Origin: Chromatiaceae bacterium
GTDB lineage: Bacteria > Pseudomonadota > Gammaproteobacteria > Chromatiales > Chromatiaceae
DNA: 64,000 nucleotides
Assembly (NCBI GenBank): GCA_026984455.1
Contig: JALSSC010000057.1
Coordinates: forward strand, 1-64,000
Reading direction: 5' to 3'
Within the stretch, counting starts at the first letter, position 1; each line of letters starts with the position of its first letter. Below the pieces are notes generated by a model. That model ran no database searches. It was not told where the DNA came from and saw only the letters and a program-made list of their open reading frames with translations. The translations under genes were made by a program, and so were the position numbers. Below are positions 38,604 to 48,024 of this stretch, piece by piece.

Positions 38604-39036
38604 CCGCACACCTGGATTTTTCGTCGTGAGTCGGCTAGGTTGGACGCCGACCCCAGCGCATGGAACCTGGCTTTCATTTGGATATACCGGTCGCCCGTGA
38701 ATCTTCCCCTCCTTCGGCCCGCAAACGGCGCTTTCCTGTGCCGTCCCTCGTTTTTCGATGGCGTTCCCCGTACCCCTCGGCGAGGCACGCAGGCAAGCCG
38801 TAGCGGAGACTATGGCAAGAAATCGCTACGAAGCCCAGGGGGGGCGGGGGGCTGCCCAGTAACGCGATATTTACCTGTGACGGATAGACAGACTCGACGC
38901 GGACAGTCCAAGGACCTCACGATGTGATTCCACCGGACCTTGGCCCCAGGCCGCCCACTCAAGTCCGAGACCTCGTGGCCGTTAGCTACATCTGTATCGA
39001 GCGTGATTCTCTCAGACCCCAAGGAACGACGCGACA
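38604..39036. other. Divergent intergenic region with a repeat copy
   Basis: It lies between pgl (-) and the response regulator (+) and holds element copy E (38683-38888). Beyond it, GGTCCGG-type inverted sequences near 38903-38942 could form a hairpin. No coding sequence; promoters for both directions must be here but none is clear. Confidence 0.55.
38683..38888 (+). repeat. Dispersed palindromic element, copy E
   Basis: Left end TATACCGGTCGCCCGTGAAT at 38683; modules CCTTCGGCCCGCAAACGGCG (38710) and CGTTTTTCGATGGCGTTCCC (38748) follow, then GCAAGCCGTAGCGGAGACTA. The right end ATTTACCTGTGACGGATAGA (38869) is a weakened complement of the left end. Confidence 0.65.
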
Positions 39037-40176
39037 ATGAGCACTCGAAAGATCCTGGTGGTGGACGACTCCAAGTCCGCCCGTTTCGCCCTGCGTATGC
39101 TGCTCAAACGCCACCAGTACGAGGTGGAGTTGGCCGAATCGGGCGAAGAGGCCCTGCAGAAGGTGGAACAAATCGCCCCCGATGCCGTGTTCATGGATCA
39201 CCTGATGCCGGGCATGAACGGTTTCGAGGCCCTGGATGCCCTGAAACAGAATCCGGCCACCGCCGCCATTCCCGTGGTGATGTGTACCTCCAACGACGAT
39301 GCCAGCTATCTGCGGGAGGCACGTGCCCACGGGGCACTCGATATCCTCCCCAAACCCGCGAGCGAAGACAAGCTGCGCCAAGTGCTGGGAGAGATCGAGG
39401 CCGCCCCCGGGCTGGAGGTTTCCGCGCCGGCCTCCGAGGCTCCGGCGGCGGCTTCTGCACCGGCTCCCGGAGCCCCGACGGTGGAGCCCACACCGGCCGC
39501 GCCCCCCACGCCATCCCCGGAGGCCATCGACCGTCGCATCCGCGCCCTTTTCGAGGAGGAATTCGCACCCGCGCTGCAAACCTGGGCGGAGGCGCGGGCA
39601 CGCGAACTCAGCGCCGATGCAGTGCGGGACAGCGCCCAGTCCTTCGCTGAACGCATGGAGCAGGCCATCGAAGGCCTGCGCGCGGAGATATCGACCGTCT
39701 CCAGCGACCAGGACGTCGCCACCCGCGTGGAGGCGGAGATGAGCAGGTTGAAGGACGACTTGATGCAGATGGAAACCAGCCACGCCCAGATGGTGATGCA
39801 GAAGATCCGCAAGAAAGTGCTCCCTGGCCTCATTCAACAAGAGGTGCGTGGTCTGGAAGAGCGCGTCTTCGAACGCCTCAACCGCCGCCTGGGGGCACTC
39901 ATTTCGGAACTGGGCGAACGCCTCCCACAAAACGCCCAGCTGATGCGCAAGCTGTCCGAGGTGGCCGAGGCCGCGGCGGAACAGAAGGCCGAGGAGATCG
40001 CCCGCCGCGAGGCCCGCACCGTGGCCGAGCACGTGGCCGAAGAGACCGCCGGCGAGGTGGCCGACAACCTGACCCATTCCGCGGGTGGCGCCCTGAACCG
40101 CATGTACCTCCTGGCCGGCGGCGCCGCCCTGCTCGGGATCCTGGCCGCCGCAGGGGTCTATCTTCTGCTGAGCTGA
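39037..40176 (+). CDS. Tail-anchored response regulator with long coiled coil
   Basis: 379 aa. A CheY-like receiver (1-120) has D10, D11, phospho-acceptor D54 (VFMDHLMPGMNG) and K106 (LPKPAS). A Pro/Ala-rich linker (125-165) leads to a long helical coiled-coil region (170-345), and the protein ends in a single hydrophobic helix (355-379, YLLAGGAALLGILAAAGVYLLLS cut short here) without a tail beyond it. No output domain is recognised. The layout suggests phosphorylation-controlled assembly at the inner membrane. No histidine kinase is adjacent. Single gene after a repeat-containing gap. Confidence 0.8.
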   Translation: MSTRKILVVDDSKSARFALRMLLKRHQYEVELAESGEEALQKVEQIAPDAVFMDHLMPGMNGFEALDALKQNPATAAIPVVMCTSNDDASYLREARAHGALDILPKPASEDKLRQVLGEIEAAPGLEVSAPASEAPAAASAPAPGAPTVEPTPAAPPTPSPEAIDRRIRALFEEEFAPALQTWAEARARELSADAVRDSAQSFAERMEQAIEGLRAEISTVSSDQDVATRVEAEMSRLKDDLMQMETSHAQMVMQKIRKKVLPGLIQQEVRGLEERVFERLNRRLGALISELGERLPQNAQLMRKLSEVAEAAAEQKAEEIARREARTVAEHVAEETAGEVADNLTHSAGGALNRMYLLAGGAALLGILAAAGVYLLLS

Positions 40177-40267
40177 GGTGGTCCGAGCCGCGCGTTTTCC
40201 GGTCCCGCGTTTGCACAAGTCCAGGGAAGGACCTTTTCGACATCCCGCCAGCCCCGATACCCGGCCC

Positions 40268-40714
40268 ATGATCGAACCACCATCGGACCGCCGCCGAACC
40301 ATCGCCCCCCCGCCCCTCACCATCGGCCGCGTCGCCCGCCGCGCGGGTGTCAACCGGGAGACCATCCGCTACTACCAGCGCCGCGGCCTGATCGCCGAAC
40401 CGGCGCGTCCCGCCGCGGGGTTCCGCCACTACCCGGAAGAAACGGTGGCCCGGGTGCGCTTCATCAAACGCGCCCAGGGACTCGGCTTCTCCCTCCGGGA
40501 GATCGGCGAACTGCTGGACCTGGGGGAGCGCAACTGCGAGGCGGTCAGGGCCCTGGCGGAACGCAAATACCGGGAGATCGACCGCCGCATGGCCGATCTC
40601 GCGGCCATGAAGGCCGCCCTGCAACGGCTCACCGCCGACTGTGCCAACGGAGACCTCCAAACGCCCTGCCCCATCGTGCGGGCCCTGGAGGAGGAAGAGA
40701 AAGGGGAGGCTTGA
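40268..40714 (+). CDS. merR: MerR-family regulator with mercury-type cysteines
   Basis: 148 aa. The winged HTH begins LTIGRVARRAGVNRETIRYYQRRGLI. A dimerisation helix follows, then the metal loop. Cysteines C90 (ERNCEAV), C125 and C134 (TPCPI) correspond to the three Hg(II) ligands of Tn501 MerR (82, 117, 126). ATG 40268 is chosen because the upstream frame (from 40178) runs through repeat-like DNA. Its stop codon lies inside the -35 box of the promoter at 40711. The name merR rests on the cysteines; other thiophilic metals are possible. Confidence 0.82.
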   Translation: MIEPPSDRRRTIAPPPLTIGRVARRAGVNRETIRYYQRRGLIAEPARPAAGFRHYPEETVARVRFIKRAQGLGFSLREIGELLDLGERNCEAVRALAERKYREIDRRMADLAAMKAALQRLTADCANGDLQTPCPIVRALEEEEKGEA

Positions 40715-40742
40715 CTCCGTACCTGGGTCCAGGGTCCACAAT
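40711..40742 (+). promoter_or_regulatory. MerR-type promoter/operator
   Basis: TTGACT (40711-40716), a 20-bp spacer and CACAAT (40737-40742). The left part TTGACTCCGTAC is identical to the start of classic mer promoters. The dyad CCTGG-GT-CCAGG (40722-40733) lies at the spacer centre. The long spacer is the hallmark of MerR-activated promoters. The merR TGA is within the -35. Confidence 0.65.
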
Positions 40743-40773
40743 CAGGATATACCCGTCGTGCAGGCCCCAGACC

Positions 40774-41487
40774 ATGAAGAACCTTCTCGGACAACTCTCC
40801 AGCCTTTTCGGGGCCGGTATCGCCGCCGCCTGTTGCCTGGGCATCGCCCCGGTGCTCGCCCTCGTGGGGACCCTCGGCCTGGGCTTCCTGGCCCGGGACG
40901 CCTGGCTGTTCCCCCTGTTCGTGAGCTTCGCCGCCCTCAGCCTGTGGCTGCTCTACCGCTCGACCCGCACCCATGGCCGCCGCGGTCCTTTCCGGCTGGG
41001 CCTCCCCGGAGGCCTCGTCGCCAGCACCGCACTCTGGGCCCTGGTGACGGGTGTCTTGCCCCTGCCCTGGTTGCTCTACACCGGACTCGGCCTGCTCATG
41101 GCAGGCAGCCTGTGGGATCTGGTGAACGGGTGGAGGACAGCGGCCTGCGCCACCGAGGCCTGCGCGACTCCACCCCCTGGGGACGGGCCCGCCGACCCCG
41201 GACGGCGCCTGGCCACGGGCGCCGCCCTGAGTGCCGGCGCGGCGCTGGCCTTCTATGGGATGTACAAGTCGGTGGATGCCTGGGTACAAACCGCAGGCGA
41301 GGCCGAAATCGCCTGCTGGGGCGTCAATCAGTGCAAGGGCACCACCGCCTGCAGCACGACATTCAACGCCTGTAACGGACAGAACGCCTGCCGCGGCAAG
41401 GGCTTCGTCTTCGCCAGCGAACGCGAGTGCGCGCTCCGCGGCGGGGTCCCCCTCGAGGGTTCGGAGGGTGACCCCGCCCACGGCTGA
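40774..41487 (+). CDS. MerC-like membrane protein fused to a bufferin-like Cys-rich domain
   Basis: 237 aa. Four membrane helices (about 10-120) carry the vicinal pair C20-C21 in ACCLGIAPVLALVG, as in MerC metal transporters, and C125/C130 follow. A fifth hydrophobic segment (146-165) resembles a signal peptide. The C-terminal domain (178-225) has cysteines at 181, 187, 193, 200, 206 and 219 in CWGVNQCKG, NACNGQNAC and RECA contexts, like small BufA2-type copper/metal-binding bufferins. Start ATG 40774; the frame upstream runs into merR. Probable metal uptake, buffering or detoxification at the inner membrane, under the MerR promoter. The fusion is the unusual point. Confidence 0.75.
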   Translation: MKNLLGQLSSLFGAGIAAACCLGIAPVLALVGTLGLGFLARDAWLFPLFVSFAALSLWLLYRSTRTHGRRGPFRLGLPGGLVASTALWALVTGVLPLPWLLYTGLGLLMAGSLWDLVNGWRTAACATEACATPPPGDGPADPGRRLATGAALSAGAALAFYGMYKSVDAWVQTAGEAEIACWGVNQCKGTTACSTTFNACNGQNACRGKGFVFASERECALRGGVPLEGSEGDPAHG

Positions 41488-41494
41488 ACCGGCT

Positions 41495-41842
41495 TCAGCC
41501 GGTCTCGTCCGCCTGTGCCTGCGTCTGCTTGGCCACGGCCTGTTCCATCATGCGCTTGAGTTCCCCCGATGCATGCAGCTCCAAGGTGATGTCGCAGCCG
41601 CCCACCAACTCGCCGTCGATATAGACCTGGGGAAAGGTGGGCCAGTCGGCGTAACGGGGCAGGTTCTCGAATATCTCGGCGTCCGCCAGGACGTTGACAT
41701 AGGCGAAGGGTACGCCGCATTCCTGCAGGGCCTGGGCGGCGCGGGAGGAGAATCCGCACATGGGAAACTGGGGGGTGCCCTTCATGTAGATCACCACCGC
41801 GTTGCCCTTGACCTGTTGGTCGATACGTTCGAGTACGTCCAT
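41495..41842 (-). CDS. grxD: Monothiol glutaredoxin (Grx4 type)
   Basis: 115 aa. CGFS active site at 29-32 (FPMCGFSS) with the glutathione-binding segments YMKGTPQ, WPTFPQVYIDGELVGGCDI. It carries or repairs Fe-S clusters in the cytoplasm, often with BolA. Transcribed on the minus strand as the last gene after the amidotransferase; no bolA is adjacent. Confidence 0.95.
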   Translation of the reverse strand: MDVLERIDQQVKGNAVVIYMKGTPQFPMCGFSSRAAQALQECGVPFAYVNVLADAEIFENLPRYADWPTFPQVYIDGELVGGCDITLELHASGELKRMMEQAVAKQTQAQADETG

Positions 41843-41902
41843 AAGACGGCTCCTGTGAAAGAAGGGGACAAGGGGCTTAGATGGTGCCCCGCGGCGAAGG
41901 TT

Positions 41903-43681
41903 TCAAGCGATGCCGTGACGCTGCAACCAGAACTCCAGCAGGGCCAGGTGCCACAGCTTGTTGCCCTGGATCCGGGTATGGTGCATGTCCGGGGCGGCCA
42001 GGAGACTGTCCACGTATTCGCGCCGGTAGAGCCCGCGCTCCCGGCAGGCGCGCGAGTCCAGGATCCCGCGCATGAACTCCAGAAAGTCGCCGCGCACGTA
42101 CTTGAGGGCGGGCATGGGGAAATAGCCCTTGGGGCGGTCGATCACCGCATCGGGCAACAGGCCCCGGGCCATCACCTTGAGGGGGTACTTGCCGCCCGCC
42201 TGCAACTTGATCTCCGGCGGGCAGCGGGCGGCCAGCTCCACCAGCTGCCGGTCGAGGAAAGGCACCCGCGCCTCCAGGCCCCAGGCCATGGTCATGTTGT
42301 CCACCCGCTTGACCGGATCGTCCACGATCAGGGTGGTGACATCCAGGCGCAGGACCGCGTCCATGAAGGTGTCGGCGCCAGGCTCGGCCAGCTTCCGTTC
42401 GATGAACTCCGAGGTGACGTCGGGGACCTGGAATTCGCGCCCCACCATGCGCAGGTATTCGCCGTGATCGCGGTCGAAATAGTGTCTGCGGAAGCGCTCC
42501 AGGGGCGTGCCCGTGGTCTCCGCGGCCATGCGCGGATACCAGAAATAACCGCCGAAGACCTCGTCCGCCCCCTGCCCCGACTGGACCACCTTGATCTCCC
42601 GGGAGACCCGCTCGGCAAGCAGATAGAAGGCCACCGCGTCCTGGGCGAACATGGGCTCCGCCATGGCGTCCACGGCCTCGGGCAGGCGCGCCAGGACCTG
42701 GTCGTTGGGCACCAGGAAACGCCGGTGGCGGGTGTGGAAGCGGGCCGCCACCAGGTCGGAATACTCGAACTCACTGCCCGCCTCCTCCGGCGAGTCCTCG
42801 AAGCCCACCGAGAAGGTGCGCAGGTCCTCCACCCCCGCCTCGGCCAGCAGGCCCACCAGAAGGCTGGAATCCAGGCCGCCCGAGAGCAGCACCCCCACCG
42901 GCACGTCGGCGATGCGCAGGCGCCGCTCCACCGCCGCGCGCAGGGCCGCGTGGATGGCCGCCAGCCAATCGCCCTCGCGCAGGGGCTCGGGCGGTCGGGT
43001 GGCCTCCAGGGACCAGTACCCCCCCTCCTCCGTGCGGCCTTCGACGTCCAACGCCAGCCAGTGCCCCGGGGCCAGCTTGCGCACCCCGCGCAGGACGGTC
43101 CGGGGGCTGGGCACCACCCCATGCAGGGTGAACTGGTGGTGCAGGGCGACGGGATCCAGACGGGTGTCCACGCCCCCGCCGGCGAGCAGGGCCGGGAGGC
43201 TGGAGGCGAAGGCGAAGTGATCGCCGGCGCGGGCCCAATACAGGGGCTTGATGCCCAGACGGTCGCGGGCCAGGGTCAGAGTACGCGCCCGCGGGTCCCA
43301 GACGGCGAAGGCGAACATCCCGTCCAGGCGTTCCAGGCAGTCCCGGCCCCACTGGATCCAGGCGCGCAGGATCACCTCGGTGTCGCCGTCGGAGACGAAG
43401 CGGTGACCGAGGCCCTGGAGTTCGGCCCGCAGCTCCGGATGGTTGTATATGGTCCCGTTGAAGACCAGGGCCAGGCCCGTCTGCCGGTCCAGCATGGGCT
43501 GGTTGGCGTGGTGGGAGAGGTCGATCACCGCCAGGCGCCGGTGGCCCATGCCCAGGGGCCCGTCGGCCCAGGCCCCGGCGTGGTCGGGACCGCGCCGGGC
43601 GAGGGCCGCGTTCATGCGCTCCACCGCCGCCAGATTCGCGGGGGCGCCGTCGAGTCTCAGATCGCCGCAGATGCCGCACAT
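41903..43681 (-). CDS. N-acetylglutaminylglutamine amidotransferase (AsnB-like)
   Basis: 592 aa. The glutaminase domain begins MCGICGDLRLDG (nucleophile C2) and has RRGPDHAG and FNGTIYN. The synthetase domain has the PP-loop SGGLDSS and the segments QGADEVFGGYFWYP, DDPVKRVDNMTMAWGLEARVP and RPKGYFPMPALKY. Length and these features match TIGR03104 enzymes, which make the osmolyte N-acetylglutaminylglutamine amide, better than plain asparagine synthetase. The usual ATP-grasp/GNAT partner gene is not adjacent. Start taken at 43681 because Cys2 must be N-terminal. Confidence 0.85.
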   Translation of the reverse strand: MCGICGDLRLDGAPANLAAVERMNAALARRGPDHAGAWADGPLGMGHRRLAVIDLSHHANQPMLDRQTGLALVFNGTIYNHPELRAELQGLGHRFVSDGDTEVILRAWIQWGRDCLERLDGMFAFAVWDPRARTLTLARDRLGIKPLYWARAGDHFAFASSLPALLAGGGVDTRLDPVALHHQFTLHGVVPSPRTVLRGVRKLAPGHWLALDVEGRTEEGGYWSLEATRPPEPLREGDWLAAIHAALRAAVERRLRIADVPVGVLLSGGLDSSLLVGLLAEAGVEDLRTFSVGFEDSPEEAGSEFEYSDLVAARFHTRHRRFLVPNDQVLARLPEAVDAMAEPMFAQDAVAFYLLAERVSREIKVVQSGQGADEVFGGYFWYPRMAAETTGTPLERFRRHYFDRDHGEYLRMVGREFQVPDVTSEFIERKLAEPGADTFMDAVLRLDVTTLIVDDPVKRVDNMTMAWGLEARVPFLDRQLVELAARCPPEIKLQAGGKYPLKVMARGLLPDAVIDRPKGYFPMPALKYVRGDFLEFMRGILDSRACRERGLYRREYVDSLLAAPDMHHTRIQGNKLWHLALLEFWLQRHGIA

Positions 43682-43699
43682 GAGGTCATGCCCTAGTCC

Positions 43700-43772
43700 G
43701 TAGGGCGGGAAAGCGACAGCGCATCCCGCCGCACGACCCCGTAGGGCGGGAAAGCGACAGCGCATCCCGCCG
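43700..43772. repeat. Two tandem 32-nt GC-rich palindromic repeats
   Basis: Copies at 43700-43731 and 43741-43772 are identical (GTAGGGCGGGAAAGCGACAG first), separated by 9 nt. Each folds as GGCGGGA/TCCCGCC. I recall similar GTAGGGYGGG repeats as common interspersed elements in gammaproteobacteria. They lie between alaS and the amidotransferase and may end alaS transcripts. Confidence 0.75.
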
Positions 43773-43847
43773 TTCGCGGTGGAGATGGGGCCACGGGAAC
43801 CGCCAGGCCGGCCGGTACGCGCCTGGGACGATCCGGCCCATGAGGTC

Positions 43848-46475
43848 TCACAGGCGTTCCCGCACCCAGTCTTCCACCAGGGCCAGGGCCGCCGGCAGCC
43901 CATCGGGGTCACCGCCGCCGGCCTGGGCCATGTCCGGGCGGCCGCCACCGCGTCCACCCACCCGGGCGGCGGCGGCCTTCACCAGGTCACCGGCCTTGCA
44001 GCGATCGGTGAGGTCGGGGGTGACCCCGGCGGCCAGGGCCACCTTGCCGTCCCTGACCGTGGCCAGGAGGATCACCGCACTCCCAAGGCGGTTCTTGAGC
44101 TGGTCCAGGGTGGTACGCAGGGTCTTGGGATCGGCCCCGTCCAGGCGCGCGGCGAGGACCCGCACCCCGCCCAGGTCCTTGGCCCGGGCGGTCAGGTCGC
44201 TGCCGGCGGCACTGGCCAGCCGGGCCTTGAGGCGTTCCAGTTCCTTTTCCAGCCCGCGCTCCCGTGCCAACACCTGGTCGAGACGCTGGGGGGCCTCCAG
44301 GGCCGGGCCCTTGAGGCGCGAGGCCACTCCGGCCAGGGCCCGGGCCTCGGCCTGCATGAGCGCCACCGCCCGTCCCCCGGTGACCGCCTCGATCCGCCGC
44401 ACCCCGGCGGCCACGCCGCCTTCGGAGACGATCTTGAACAGGCCGATGTCGCCGGTGGCCCGCACATGGGTGCCGCCGCAGAGTTCGGTGGAGAAGTCGC
44501 CCATGCGCAGCACCCGCACCCGCTCGCCGTACTTCTCCCCGAACAGGGCCATGGCGCCGAGGGCCTTGGCCTCGGCGAGGCCCATGATCCGGGTCTCCAC
44601 CGCCAGGTTGTCGCGGATACGGGCATTGACCAGGGCCTCGACGGCCTCCAGACGCTCGCGGTCGATGGCCTCGAAGTGGGAGAAGTCGAACCGCAGATGG
44701 GCCGGATTCACCAGGGAGCCCTTCTGTTGCACGTGGGAACCCAGGACCTGGCGCAAGGCGGCGTGCAGCAGGTGGGTGGCGGAGTGGTTGCGGGCGGTCT
44801 CGCGGCGGGCCTCGGCGTCCACCTCGGCGTTCACCTCGGCACCCACGCACAGACGGCCCTGGAGGGCACGGCCGATGTGAGCGAAGGCCCCGGCGGCCCC
44901 CTGTTTGCGGGTCTCGGCCACCTCGAAACGGGCCTCGTTGGCAGCCAAGCGGCCCCGATCGCCCACCTGCCCGCCGGACTCGGCGTAGAAAGGGGTGCGG
45001 TCGAGGACCACCAGGCCCTCCTCGCCCGGCTCCAGGCACTGGGCGGTCCGGCCGTCCTTGACGATGGCGAGGATGCGCCCTTGGTCCCGCAGGCGCTCGT
45101 AGCCGCTGAATTCGGTCTCGGCGTCGATGGCCGGCGCCACGCTCTGATCGGCGGCGAAGGCGTGAGCGGCGCGGGCGCGGGCGCGCTGGGCGGCCATCGC
45201 CCGTTCGAAGCCGGCCATGTCCACCTTCAACCCGCGTTCCCGGGCCACGTCGGCGGTGAGATCGGCGGGGAAGCCGTAGGTGTCGTACAACTTGAACAGG
45301 GTCTCGCCAGGGAGGGTGTCACCCGCGAGCCGGTCCATGGCCTCTTCCAGCAGACGCATGCCCTGGCTCAGGGTCTCGGCGAAACGTTCCTCCTCCAGGC
45401 GCAGGACCCGTTCCACCTGCCCGCGGGCGGCCGTCAGCTCGGGATAGGCGGTGCCCATGACGGCCTCCAGCGGGGCCACCAGACGGTGGAAGAAGGGGGT
45501 CTTGCACCCGAGGCGGTAACCGTGGCGGATGGCGCGGCGGATGATGCGGCGCAACACGTAGCCGCGTCCCTCGTTGGCGGGCAACACCCCGTCGGTGACG
45601 AGGAAGGCGCTGGCGCGGATGTGATCGGCGATCACCCGCAGGGACTTGTCCTCCAGGTCGGTGGTGCCGGTGACCTCGGCGGCGGCGCGGATGAGGTGGC
45701 GGAACAGGTCGATGTCGTAGTTGCTGTGCACCCCCTGCATCACCGCGGCCAGGCGCTCCAGGCCCATGCCGGTATCCACCGAGGGCTTGGGCAGGGGGCT
45801 GAGGGTCCCCGCGGCGTCGCGGTTGAACTGCATGAACACCAGGTTCCAGATCTCCACGTAACGGTCGCCGTCCTCTTCCGGGGTGCCCGGGGGGCCGCCG
45901 GGGATCTGGGCCCCATGGTCGTAGAAGATCTCGGTGCAGGGACCGCAGGGGCCGGTGTCCCCCATGGACCAGAAGTTGTCGCTCTGGTAGCGCCCGCCCC
46001 CGGGCTTGTCGCCGATGCGGGTGAGGCGTCCCGGATCCACCCCGATCTCCTCCAGCCAGATACGCGCGGCCTCGTCGTCCTCGGCGTAGACCGTCACCCA
46101 CAGCCTCTCGGCGGGGATTTCGAGGGTGCCGGTGAGGAAGTCCCAGGCGAAACGGATGGCCTCCGCCTTGAAGTAGTCGCCGAAGCTGAAGTTCCCCAGC
46201 ATCTCGAAGAAGGTGTGATGGCGGGCGGTGTAGCCCACGTTCTCCAGGTCGTTGTGCTTGCCCCCGGCGCGCACGCAACGCTGGGCGCTGGCCGCCCGCG
46301 TGTAGGGGCGCTTGTCGCGGCCGATGAAGACGTCCTTGAACTGGACCATACCGGCGTTCGTGAACAGCAGGGTGGGGTCGTCGGCCGGCACCAGAGGGCT
46401 GCCGGGCACGATCTCGTGGCCGCGTTCGGCGAAGAAGTCCAGGAAGGCCTGGCGGAGTTCGGCACTGCTCTTCAT
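43848..46475 (-). CDS. alaS: Alanyl-tRNA synthetase
   Basis: 875 aa, the full bacterial length. Class II core with [26 protein letters not shown] and [13 protein letters not shown]. The editing domain has [12 protein letters not shown] and the CGGTH zinc site motif (ELCGGTHV), and the C-terminal oligomerisation domain includes GGGGR-like [17 protein letters not shown]. Charges tRNA-Ala and clears mischarged Ser/Gly. Start ATG 46475 ([15 protein letters not shown]). Behind recA-recX, the classic order. Confidence 0.96.
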   Translation of the reverse strand: MKSSAELRQAFLDFFAERGHEIVPGSPLVPADDPTLLFTNAGMVQFKDVFIGRDKRPYTRAASAQRCVRAGGKHNDLENVGYTARHHTFFEMLGNFSFGDYFKAEAIRFAWDFLTGTLEIPAERLWVTVYAEDDEAARIWLEEIGVDPGRLTRIGDKPGGGRYQSDNFWSMGDTGPCGPCTEIFYDHGAQIPGGPPGTPEEDGDRYVEIWNLVFMQFNRDAAGTLSPLPKPSVDTGMGLERLAAVMQGVHSNYDIDLFRHLIRAAAEVTGTTDLEDKSLRVIADHIRASAFLVTDGVLPANEGRGYVLRRIIRRAIRHGYRLGCKTPFFHRLVAPLEAVMGTAYPELTAARGQVERVLRLEEERFAETLSQGMRLLEEAMDRLAGDTLPGETLFKLYDTYGFPADLTADVARERGLKVDMAGFERAMAAQRARARAAHAFAADQSVAPAIDAETEFSGYERLRDQGRILAIVKDGRTAQCLEPGEEGLVVLDRTPFYAESGGQVGDRGRLAANEARFEVAETRKQGAAGAFAHIGRALQGRLCVGAEVNAEVDAEARRETARNHSATHLLHAALRQVLGSHVQQKGSLVNPAHLRFDFSHFEAIDRERLEAVEALVNARIRDNLAVETRIMGLAEAKALGAMALFGEKYGERVRVLRMGDFSTELCGGTHVRATGDIGLFKIVSEGGVAAGVRRIEAVTGGRAVALMQAEARALAGVASRLKGPALEAPQRLDQVLARERGLEKELERLKARLASAAGSDLTARAKDLGGVRVLAARLDGADPKTLRTTLDQLKNRLGSAVILLATVRDGKVALAAGVTPDLTDRCKAGDLVKAAAARVGGRGGGRPDMAQAGGGDPDGLPAALALVEDWVRERL

Positions 46476-46526
46476 AGGTCTGGGGAACGCATGTTGGGAA
46501 AGGGGCGCAATGTGCCCCAAAGGAGA

Positions 46527-46967
46527 TCAGGGGTCAAACGGCGCCATCTTGCGGATCCAGGCCGGGGGAAAGCCACGGCGTTCCAGGAAGCGGACCCGGC
46601 GGCCCCACTCACGGCGGTCGGTGGGCGGGGAGCCGCCATAACGGCGGCGGTGGACCTCGGCCAGGCGTTCCTGCCAGAGGTCCGGATCGTCGGGTAGGAA
46701 ACGGCCGATCAGGTCCCCGCCAATGCCCCGCTCGCGCAGTTCCGCGCGAATCCGCAGGGGGCCGTAACCGGCCGCCGCGCGCTGCTCCACGTAGGCCTCG
46801 GCGAAGCGCGCGTCGCTCTGCAGACCGGCCGCCACGAGTTCCTCCAGAACGGCCGCGACCACGGCCTCGTCATGGCCGCGCCGGACCAGCTTGCGGGCCA
46901 GTTCCAGACGGCTGTGCTCGCGCGCGGCGAGCAGGCGCAGGGCGGTGTCGCGCGGATCCGGGTTCAG
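46527..46967 (-). CDS. recX: Regulatory protein RecX (probable CTG start)
   Basis: About 146 aa, helical repeat protein inhibiting RecA filaments. Sequence features: [23 protein letters not shown], then [11 protein letters not shown] and a terminal [16 protein letters not shown]. No ATG or GTG gives the N-terminal helix: the first in-frame GTG (46862) loses the conserved ARREHS-like segment. CTG 46967 overlaps the recA stop (CTGA) and has GGAGG about 6 nt upstream inside recA, so I infer a rare CTG start. A sequencing change is another option. Confidence 0.7.
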   Translation of the reverse strand: MNPDPRDTALRLLAAREHSRLELARKLVRRGHDEAVVAAVLEELVAAGLQSDARFAEAYVEQRAAAGYGPLRIRAELRERGIGGDLIGRFLPDDPDLWQERLAEVHRRRYGGSPPTDRREWGRRVRFLERRGFPPAWIRKMAPFDP

Positions 46968-47986
46968 TCCACCGCCTCCGCGGGTTCGGCCTCGGCCTGG
47001 GGCAACAGCCGGGCGCGGATCTGCTGCTCGATCTCGGCGGCCAGCTCCGGGTGTTCCTTCAGATAGTTGCGCACGTTGTCCTTGCCCTGGCCGATGCGGT
47101 TGCCGTTGTAGCTGTACCAGGCCCCGGACTTGTCCACGATGCCCTCGGCCACCCCCATGTCGATGATCTCCCCTTCGCGGGAGATACCCTGACCGTAGAG
47201 GATGTCGAACACCACCTGCTTGAAGGGCGGGGCCACCTTGTTCTTCACCACCTTGACCCGGGTCTCGTTGCCCAGGACCTCGTCACCCTTCTTGATGGCG
47301 CCGATGCGGCGGATGTCCAGGCGGATGGTGGCGTAGAACTTGAGGGCGTTGCCGCCGGTGGTGGTCTCGGGATTACCGAACATCACCCCGATCTTCATCC
47401 GGATCTGGTTGATGAAGATGACGATACAGTTGGTCCGCTTGATGTTGGCGGTGAGCTTGCGCAGGGCCTGGGACATGAGCCGCGCCTGCAGGCCCACGTG
47501 GGAGTCGCCCATGTCGCCCTCGATCTCGGCCTTGGGGGTGAGGGCGGCCACCGAGTCCACCACCACCACGTCCACCGCCCCCGAACGCACCAGCATGTCG
47601 GTGATCTCCAGGGCCTGCTCGCCGGTATCGGGTTGCGACACGAGGAGTTCGTCCATGTTCACCCCCAGGTTGCCGGCGTAGGTGGGATCGAGGGCGTGCT
47701 CGGCGTCCACGAAGGCCGCGGTGCCGCCGAGTTTCTGGGCCTCGGCGATGATCTGCAGGGTGAGGGTGGTCTTGCCCGACGACTCCGGGCCGTAGATCTC
47801 GATCACCCGGCCGCGGGGCACCCCCCCCACCCCCAGGGCCACGTCCAGGCCCAGGGAGCCGGTGGAGATCACGTCCACCTTGCGCACCGCGGCGCCGTCG
47901 CCGAGGCGCATCACCGCGCCCTTGCCGAATTGGCGTTCGATCTGGCCGAGGGCGGCGGCCAGGGCCTTCTTGCGATTTTCGTCCAT
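46964..47986 (-). CDS. recA: Recombinase RecA
   Basis: 340 aa. ATP-dependent strand exchange and SOS coprotease. Walker A GPESSGKT at 66-73, the [25 protein letters not shown] region, and loop L2 [26 protein letters not shown] present (segments shortened). The acidic C-terminus ends AEPAEAVD. I did not find a clear LexA box in the 38-bp gap to thpR. Overlaps recX. Confidence 0.97.
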   Translation of the reverse strand: MDENRKKALAAALGQIERQFGKGAVMRLGDGAAVRKVDVISTGSLGLDVALGVGGVPRGRVIEIYGPESSGKTTLTLQIIAEAQKLGGTAAFVDAEHALDPTYAGNLGVNMDELLVSQPDTGEQALEITDMLVRSGAVDVVVVDSVAALTPKAEIEGDMGDSHVGLQARLMSQALRKLTANIKRTNCIVIFINQIRMKIGVMFGNPETTTGGNALKFYATIRLDIRRIGAIKKGDEVLGNETRVKVVKNKVAPPFKQVVFDILYGQGISREGEIIDMGVAEGIVDKSGAWYSYNGNRIGQGKDNVRNYLKEHPELAAEIEQQIRARLLPQAEAEPAEAVD

Positions 47987-48024
47987 AGGGATGCGTCTGA
48001 ATTGCTGTGTTGGGAATCGGGGGA

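Noticed and set aside
43700-43772. Possible CRISPR array
   Set aside because: Only two identical 32-nt palindromic units with a 9-nt gap; no spacers or cas genes.
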